A stretch of 6,974 nucleotides of DNA from Alphaproteobacteria bacterium (GTDB taxonomy: Bacteria; Pseudomonadota; Alphaproteobacteria; UBA6615): assembly GCA_013003285.1 (NCBI GenBank), contig JABDJY010000099.1:1-6974 (forward strand), given 5' to 3'. The notes beneath the pieces are model-generated. The model was given only the letters and a program-made list of their open reading frames with translations. It made no database searches and had not been told where the DNA came from. Positions 5,861 to 6,974 of this stretch are shown here, piece after piece. Within the stretch, counting starts at the first letter, position 1, and every line of letters begins with the position of its first letter. The translations under genes were made by a program, and so were the position numbers.

Positions 5861-6090
5861 AAATGACCAATTTGGCGCGACCGAAAATGTCGTTTATGGC
5901 GAACTCCGGTCGCTGAGAGCATCCTCGATTACGGCGGGTTTTGACCAATCTCGCCGTCAGGATAGCAACGGAGAACATAAGAGCCTGAATAGAAATGCTC
6001 TGCTAATGAGCGGAAGTAGAACAATCCAGCGCTCTCCGAACGTTTGAGGCTCCTCTAGCCTCGTCTGTGACAAGCTAACCTAGGCTAAAA
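5861..6090. other. Intergenic stretch between regulator 1 and the second small membrane protein, with three small inverted repeats
   Basis: No gene is supported in these 230 bases, where two genes converge. GCGACCG (5877-5883) pairs with CGGTCGC (5907-5913) over a 23-base loop shortly after the regulator stop. GAGGCT (6046-6051) pairs with AGCCTC (6057-6062). TAGCCT (6056-6061) can instead pair with AGGCTA (6083-6088), right behind the small gene's stop. None is followed by a T-run, so they are only weak terminator candidates. Confidence 0.45.
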
Positions 6091-6252
6091 TCAACTTTGT
6101 AAGCTTGGATGGTTGGTTTCGATGTAATTGACTGCAGCCTTTCGCTCTTGTCTCATACGGCTAATCAAATTGAACAAGAATGTCGCGGCCACGAATAGAC
6201 CAATTAACAACACTACGAATAATCCGGCAGCAAATTTCGCGTCGTCCACCAT
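6091..6252 (-). CDS. Small single-pass membrane protein (module 2, 53 aa)
   Basis: This is the paralogue of the 4005-4163 product. It has an acidic start (MVDDAK), one hydrophobic helix at about 8-30 (GLFVVLLIGLFVAATFLF), then a basic cytoplasmic segment (SRMRQERK) and a polar tail ending HPSLQS. The helix keeps the repeated GLFV blocks eight residues apart. AGGAG (plus-strand 6257-6261) is only four nt from the ATG at 6252. The next codon, GTG at 6249, has the seven-nt spacing seen in module 1 and is its exact positional equivalent; starting there gives 52 residues, the same length as the other copy. The charge pattern predicts N-out/C-in. The membrane helix is conserved and the tail diverged between copies, which fits a conserved membrane role with different cytoplasmic contacts. 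The function is unknown. It is transcribed divergently from regulator 2 and converges on regulator 1. Confidence 0.7.
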   Translation of the reverse strand: MVDDAKFAAGLFVVLLIGLFVAATFLFNLISRMRQERKAAVNYIETNHPSLQS

Positions 6253-6409
6253 CTGTCTCCTGTAGGCTCTGTGTGGGCAGTTCGATTGAACTGCGGTCCA
6301 ATTAAGCTAGACGGACAAAGGAAAGTGCGCTTTAGGGGGGTATTATTTTGTCGTCGGGGAAAGCTTAACTTTGCTTAGGAAACGATAATTTTTCTCAGAT
6401 TGGGGAGCT
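6253..6409. promoter_or_regulatory. Divergent control region of module 2
   Basis: This is the homologue of 4164-4303. It shares the TATTAT hexamer (6341-6346), the GCTTTAGGG block just upstream and the GCTTA repeats, all at identical spacing over 128 nt. It has its own feature, CAGTTC-GATT-GAACTG (6278-6293), a perfect six-base inverted repeat; the GATTGAA core is shared with module 1 but the symmetry is not. No good -35 box is visible in either direction. Confidence 0.55.
6363..6377 (+). repeat. GCTTA-N5-GCTTA direct repeat, candidate regulator-binding site (module 2)
   Basis: GCTTA occurs at 6363-6367 and 6373-6377 with the same 10-bp period as at 4277-4291. The spacer is ACTTT here against TTTAT in module 1, so the pentamers are kept while the spacer drifts. 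Function as an operator is inferred. Confidence 0.45.
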
Positions 6410-6449
6410 GTGCACTATCAATTCGGCGACTATTCGCTTGATACCGAAA
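6404..6449 (+). repeat. 46-nt exact repeat, copy 2
   Basis: These bases are identical to 4319-4364. They include GGGGAG/GGAG just before the GTG and the first 13 codons of regulator 2. Confidence 0.9.
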
Positions 6450-6974
6450 ATCTGGAAATTAAACGAAGTGGGGATCTTGTAGCGCTCGAACCGCAAGTTT
6501 TTCGCCTTATCGTATGCTTAATCGAGAACCGGGATAGGGTCGTTCCCAAGGACGATCTGATTGAGATAGTTTGGGATCAGCGGATCATTTCCGACGGTGC
6601 CCTAAACACCTGCCTAAACGCGGCGCGCAAAGCGGTTGGAGATGACGGCAAGACCCAGGCCGTGATCAAGACATTTCCGCGGCGGGGATTTCGGTTTGTG
6701 GCCAAACTCGTCGAGGCCCAGTCTGGTTGGTCGCCAACAGATCCTGAAGCTTTGCAGCCATCCGACAAACCCTCCATTGTCGTGTTGCCGTTCAACAATC
6801 TGTCCGACGATCCCCAGCAAGAATTTTTCTCCGACGGCATATCGGAGGACTTAATCACCGATCTATCGAAGTTGACCGGCTTGTTCGTTGTCTCGCGGAA
6901 TACCGCCTTCGCGTACAAGGGACAGACTCCTGACGTTGGCGAATTGGGCAAGACGCTAAACGTCGCACATGTAC
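6410..6974 (+). CDS. Winged-helix / TolB-like regulator (module 2), 3' end cut off by the window
   Basis: The frame is open from GTG 6410 to the window end, 188 codons, and is clearly a second regulator. Residues 1-103 are a winged helix with 87 of 103 identities to regulator 1 by hand alignment, including LNAARKAVGDDGKTQAVIKT in and after the recognition helix. A short linker leads to a TolB-N-like domain beginning KPSIVVLPFNNLSDDPQQEF, then SDGISEDLITDLSKL and FVVSRNTAFAYKG. This is closer to the standard family pattern than regulator 1, to which it is only about 40% identical there. TPR repeats are expected beyond the edge. An in-frame TAA at 6386 leaves GTG 6410 as the only conventional start. 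Its GGGGAG (6402-6407) is only two nt away, a poor arrangement, so translation may be weak, or a one-base indel has disrupted an upstream start like the TTG used in module 1. Confidence 0.8.
   Translation, partial: MHYQFGDYSLDTENLEIKRSGDLVALEPQVFRLIVCLIENRDRVVPKDDLIEIVWDQRIISDGALNTCLNAARKAVGDDGKTQAVIKTFPRRGFRFVAKLVEAQSGWSPTDPEALQPSDKPSIVVLPFNNLSDDPQQEFFSDGISEDLITDLSKLTGLFVVSRNTAFAYKGQTPDVGELGKTLNVAHV

Larger units (their letters stand above)
4005..6974. repeat. Tandem duplication of a small-membrane-protein / regulator module
   Basis: The unit is a leftward 52-53-residue membrane protein, a 140-157-bp control region and a rightward winged-helix/TolB-like regulator. It occurs at 4005-5860 and again from 6091 past the window end, in the same orientation. 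Coding and non-coding parts are both homologous, so the unit was duplicated as a block. Divergence is uneven: highest similarity at the control region and DNA-binding domain, lowest in the sensor-like domain and the small proteins' tails. Confidence 0.8.

Noticed and set aside
5697..5978. Minus-strand frame opposite the 3' end of regulator 1
   Set aside because: It is mostly antisense to TPR coding sequence, with no ribosome-binding site or homology visible.
6577..6951. Minus-strand frame (124 codons) near the right edge
   Set aside because: It is antisense to the second regulator, whose plus-strand reading is strongly supported by similarity to regulator 1.
4005..6974. Transposon or insertion-sequence origin for the duplicated module
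   Set aside because: No transposase, terminal inverted repeats or target-site duplications are visible around either copy; simple tandem duplication is enough.

Overview
The window looks like chromosomal DNA from a free-living alphaproteobacterium. This rests on GC-rich codon use in the left half, luciferase-like, VOC and cupin enzyme genes of the accessory-catabolic kind, and cytoplasmic winged-helix/TolB-like/TPR regulators, which are common in Rhizobiales and Rhodospirillales. The taxonomic placement is an inference from style; there is no rRNA or tRNA here.

Left part (1-3344) is an enzyme cluster. A 5'-truncated luciferase-like flavin-dependent oxidoreductase (2-847), a two-module VOC protein (950-1828) and a small single-domain cupin (1912-2274) run on the plus strand. 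A second, complete luciferase-like oxidoreductase (3344-2292, minus strand) converges on them with a 17-bp gap. The set would suit oxidative breakdown of some organic, perhaps ring-containing, compound, but no substrate can be read from the sequence.

Middle (3345-4163) starts with a gene-free stretch rich in inverted repeats (3345-3630). It is followed by a muconolactone-isomerase-like small protein (3933-3631) with a perfect Shine-Dalgarno. Next comes a 52-residue single-pass membrane protein (4163-4005) read in the same direction.

Right part (4005-6974) is the most interesting. A two-gene module occurs twice in tandem: a tiny membrane protein on the minus strand, transcribed away from a plus-strand regulator. 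Module 1 is 4163-4005 plus the regulator at 4304-5860. Module 2 is 6252-6091 plus a regulator that starts near 6410 and runs off the right edge. The two intergenic regions align without gaps over 128 nt (92 identities by hand count). Both carry GCTTA-N5-GCTTA direct repeats with a 10-bp period at the same place, as expected for a site bound head-to-tail by an OmpR/PhoB-type winged helix. The regulators' DNA-binding domains are about 84% identical, while their TolB-like domains fall to about 40%. I infer two paralogous regulators that read the same DNA site but sense or do different things, each paired with its own small membrane partner. I do not recognise this module as a described system.
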